In this document: piece after piece, positions 62,169 through 64,000 of the stretch | Layout: each line of letters starts with the position of its first letter | Position numbering within the stretch: the first letter of the stretch is position 1 | Assembly: GCF_918698085.1 (NCBI RefSeq) | Contig: NZ_CAKKLP010000018.1 | Coordinates: forward strand, 19,850-83,849 | DNA length: 64,000 bases | Reading direction: 5' to 3' | Source: Chryseobacterium sp. Bi04 | GTDB taxonomy: Bacteria > Bacteroidota > Bacteroidia > Flavobacteriales > Weeksellaceae | Translations under genes and position numbers: made by a program | The notes under the pieces: model-generated | Databases searched by the model: none | What the model saw: the letters and a program-made list of their open reading frames with translations, nothing else | Told to the model about the DNA's origin: nothing

Positions 62169-63167
62169 ATGAAACTTATTTACATCAACAGAGAGAGCAC
62201 TTTTCCGATATATAAACAAATCATAGAAAGCATTGAGAATGCAATTATCAGCAAAAAAATTTTCAGAAATACTAAGCTTCCATCCATTAATAAAGTGTGT
62301 ATAGAACACAAAATTTCCCGGGACACCGTTTTTATGGCGTATGAAGATTTGAAAAGGAGAGGCATAATACAAGCAGTTCGTTCAAAAGGCTACTATGTAA
62401 AAACAGAAGATTTTAACTTTAACAAACGTTATTTTCTTCTTTTTGATGAATTAAATTCCTTTAAAGAAGATCTACTTAATTCTTTTCTTGAAGGGCTGAA
62501 CAACAAAGTTATTGTAGATACATTTTTTCATCATTTTAATCTGGAGGTATTCCGGAAACTGATTTTGGATAACCTCGGAAATTACTCTAAATACATCATC
62601 ATGCCCGGAAACATGGAGGGAATAGAAGAAATTATTGATAAGCTTCCAAAAGCTGATGTTTATATAATAGATCAAATGCGGGATTCTTTAAAAAAATATC
62701 CAGGAATTTACCAGGATTTTATTGAAGATATCTACAATGCTATGGAATCATCTCTCAATATTTTAAGCAAATACAAAGAATTTATACTGATTTTTCCAGG
62801 AAATAAAGAGCCTATAGATATGGTAAATGGTTTTGTGAAATTTTGTACTGCCTATAAGAAAAAATATCAGATTATTCCTGATCTACAAAAGCATTCCTTG
62901 AAAAAAGGGCAACTTTTTTTAATTCCCAATGATCGCCAATTAGTAGAAACAGTAGAAAAATGTAAAAGTAAAAATTTAAAAATAGGAAAAGATATTGGGA
63001 TCATTTCTTATAATGAAATGCCCCTAAAAAAAATTGTAGAAAATGGTATAACTACTCTTTCTACAGATTTCTATGCAATGGGATACAGGCTTTCAGAAAT
63101 GATTTTAAAAAATGAACAAATACAGATTAAAAATCCCTCAAAGCTCTATCTTAGAAATTCTCTCTAA
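62169..63167 (+). CDS. GntR family regulator with sugar-binding-protein-like domain, probable gal repressor
   Basis: A protein of about 332 residues. The N-terminal GntR winged helix (residues 1-75) has FPIYKQIIESIENAIISK and SINKVCIEHKISRDTVFMAYEDLKRRGII. The C-terminal 250 residues resemble LacI-type periplasmic-binding effector domains, ending in DIGIISYNEMPLKKIVENGITTLSTDF. The ATG at 62169 fits the promoter at 62088-62118; longer versions would start before that promoter. It is divergent to galM, so it probably controls the gal operon in response to galactose or a derivative. Repressor versus activator is not settled. Confidence 0.8.
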   Translation: MKLIYINRESTFPIYKQIIESIENAIISKKIFRNTKLPSINKVCIEHKISRDTVFMAYEDLKRRGIIQAVRSKGYYVKTEDFNFNKRYFLLFDELNSFKEDLLNSFLEGLNNKVIVDTFFHHFNLEVFRKLILDNLGNYSKYIIMPGNMEGIEEIIDKLPKADVYIIDQMRDSLKKYPGIYQDFIEDIYNAMESSLNILSKYKEFILIFPGNKEPIDMVNGFVKFCTAYKKKYQIIPDLQKHSLKKGQLFLIPNDRQLVETVEKCKSKNLKIGKDIGIISYNEMPLKKIVENGITTLSTDFYAMGYRLSEMILKNEQIQIKNPSKLYLRNSL

Positions 63168-63206
63168 AATTAGAATTCATTTTTTATTTTGTTATATAAG
63201 AGATGA

Positions 63207-63262
63207 GTTATAAATTATAAGTTATAAGTTATGAGTTATGAATAGTAAATCGTCAATGGTGA
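63207..63262. repeat. Heptamer array A
   Basis: Eight consecutive 7-mers in one phase: GTTATAA, ATTATAA, GTTATAA, GTTATGA twice, ATAGTAA, ATCGTCA, ATGGTGA. It directly precedes the spacer and palindrome of composite copy A. Confidence 0.7.
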
Positions 63263-63313
63263 ATAATAGTCCTGGTTGGTAAATTCAGTTCGTTCAATTC
63301 AGTTGAGATATAC

Positions 63314-63489
63314 TATTCAATAGGGACGGGCTTTAACCGTTCTTATTAAAATACAAACCCATCCATCGGCTTTATCTTAAACCTTAATGGGTTTTAATTA
63401 TCTTGCGTACGTTGCCATTCTTAAGTTTTGGCTAAAGCCATATTGGGATGCTCTTGTTTAAATGGGCTAAAGCCCATTTCTATTGAATA
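63314..63489. repeat. Nested palindromic element, copy A
   Basis: Outer inverted arms begin TATTCAATAG and end GGGCTTTA (63314-63335 with 63468-63489, differing only in a 4-nt centre). Inner arms CCAT..GGCTTTA..CTTAA occur on both halves. The whole 176-bp element is a large imperfect hairpin. No ORF or transposase is present. Confidence 0.7.
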
Positions 63490-63549
63490 ATCAAATAAGC
63501 AGGGTAAATATAAATGATGGATAGTAATGAACAGAATGGAATGATCAGT

Positions 63550-63612
63550 GCTATAAGTGATAAGTGATGAGCTATGAATAGTGAACGGTCAATGGTCAAT
63601 GGTGAATAATAG
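63550..63612. repeat. Heptamer array B
   Basis: Nine 7-mers in one phase, from GCTATAA through GTGATAA, GTGATGA, GCTATGA, ATAGTGA, ACGGTCA, ATGGTCA and ATGGTGA to ATAATAG. Its last part repeats the end of array A. Confidence 0.7.
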
Positions 63613-63651
63613 GTTGTAAATTCAGTTTGTTCAATTAAGTTTAGGATATAC

Positions 63652-63725
63652 TATTCAATAGGGACGGGCTTTAGCCCGTTCTCATCCAAAAGAAAACCAT
63701 CCATTGGCTTTAGCCTAAACTTAAT
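63652..63725. repeat. Palindromic element, copy B (left half only)
   Basis: Repeats the left half of copy A, from TATTCAATAG through GGGCTTTAGCCC and TGGCTTTAGCC, ending near CTTAATAG. It is preceded by a spacer similar to that of copy A (TAAATTCAGTT, GTTCAATT). The right half is missing. Confidence 0.65.
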
Positions 63726-63731
63726 AGAAGG

Positions 63732-63813
63732 GTTATGAGTTAGGAGTTAATAGTTGAGAGTTAGGAGTTGAGGGTTGACAGCACTATTAACTATTAACTA
63801 TTAACTATCAACT
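63732..63813. repeat. Heptamer arrays C and D
   Basis: Seven units of the GTTATGA/GTTAGGA/GTTGAGA type (63732-63780) are followed, two bases out of phase, by ACTATTA three times and ACTATCA (63783-63810). GTTGAGA is the reverse complement of the unit in the array at 26.76 kb. Confidence 0.7.
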
Positions 63814-63872
63814 GAGGTTGGGTATAGTTTAGAGTTGGAGTATAGGAGTATAGCAGTTATAGTATATAAACA

Positions 63873-63908
63873 AAAAAAAAATCCTCTATCTTACGATAAA
63901 GGATTTTT
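63873..63908 (-). terminator. Terminator of the rRNA operon
   Basis: Stem AAAATCCTCTATC/GATAAAGGATTTT with one G-U pair on the minus-strand RNA, then nine or more T. It lies about 18 bases past the 5S rRNA 3' end. Confidence 0.85.
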
Positions 63909-63925
63909 AAAAATAAAATAAAAAC

Positions 63926-64000
63926 TGGCGGCGGCCTACTCTCCCGCGTTAGCAGTACCATCGGCGCTGGTGGGCTTAACTTCTGTGTTCGGAATGGGAA
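63926..64000 (-). rRNA. rrf: 5S ribosomal RNA (3' part, cut by the window edge)
   Basis: The reverse complement reads TTCCCATTCCGAACACAGAAG, then the usual GTTAAGCC, CGCCGATGGTACTGC and GGGAGAGTAGG blocks, and ends CCGCCGCCA. This is the 3' two thirds of a bacterial 5S rRNA. The gene continues beyond the right edge; 23S and 16S would lie further right on the minus strand. Confidence 0.95.

Larger units (their letters stand above)
63168..63925. other. Repeat-rich non-coding region downstream of the rRNA operon
   Basis: About 760 bases without a gene. It is a mosaic of 7-nt-period arrays, two copies of a palindromic element and, at its right end, the rRNA terminator. Sub-elements are listed separately. 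Confidence 0.75.

Noticed and set aside
63207..63813. Insertion sequence remnant
   Set aside because: Inverted arms are present but there is no transposase fragment or clear target-site duplication. It is kept as a repeat rather than an IS.

Overview
The window looks like a chromosomal segment of a Chryseobacterium-type flavobacterium (Bacteroidota, Weeksellaceae). The evidence is the SusC/SusD pair, the Bat aerotolerance operon, type IX secretion C-terminal domains, a YpdA-type bacillithiol disulfide reductase, PNGase F-like enzymes, low GC content, poor Shine-Dalgarno sites and many TAnnTTTG promoter boxes (the Bacteroidota -7 element). Nearly all of it is ordinary chromosome: no prophage, insertion sequence or CRISPR array is visible. 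The genus is an inference from gene content, not from a database search.

Layout. 0.2-5.8 kb: a PadR regulator with a PspC membrane protein, a tiny peptide unit, an acyltransferase, menI and menF (menaquinone), and a MarC protein. 5.8-13.8 kb (minus strand): an eight-gene Bat/MoxR operon, tightly coupled, with an unrelated acetyltransferase after moxR. 14-18.6 kb: a secreted fibronectin-type protein and two tandem PNGase F-like paralogues, each carrying a T9SS sorting domain and its own terminator. 19-26.7 kb: DinB protein, rlmB, a lipoprotein, DUF4834 protein, YfhO, a glycosyltransferase and another lipoprotein. 26.9-32.2 kb: YpdA, a TonB receptor, an MFS transporter and an SDR. 32.5-43 kb (minus strand): a probable phosphate-ester scavenging locus with SusC, SusD and a calcineurin-like phosphoesterase, then a glycerophosphodiesterase and an Oar-like TonB protein. 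The SusC promoter carries a PhoB-style direct repeat. 43.2-46.4 kb: ligA, a secreted protein and a toxin-antitoxin pair.

46.5-57 kb: a potassium-uptake Kdp system with an unusual design. KdpD is split into a KdpD-N/USP protein and a separate histidine kinase. The nearby regulator is an NtrC-type sigma-54 activator, not a KdpE-type regulator. An outer-membrane porin sits inside the operon. Three tiny overlapping membrane-peptide ORFs precede kdpA, and the last of them is kdpF. 57-63.2 kb: a galactose operon (galM-galK-galT-sugar symporter) with a divergent GntR regulator.

63.2-63.9 kb is non-coding and highly repetitive. Two copies of a composite repeat (an array of 7-nt-period DNA, a spacer, then a nested palindrome) lie just downstream of an rRNA operon, whose 5S gene enters the window at its right edge on the minus strand. 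Similar 7-nt-period DNA occurs at 26.7 kb, and another nested inverted-repeat element sits inside the kdp operon at 49.4-49.6 kb. These repeats and the kdp small ORFs are the least explained parts of the window.
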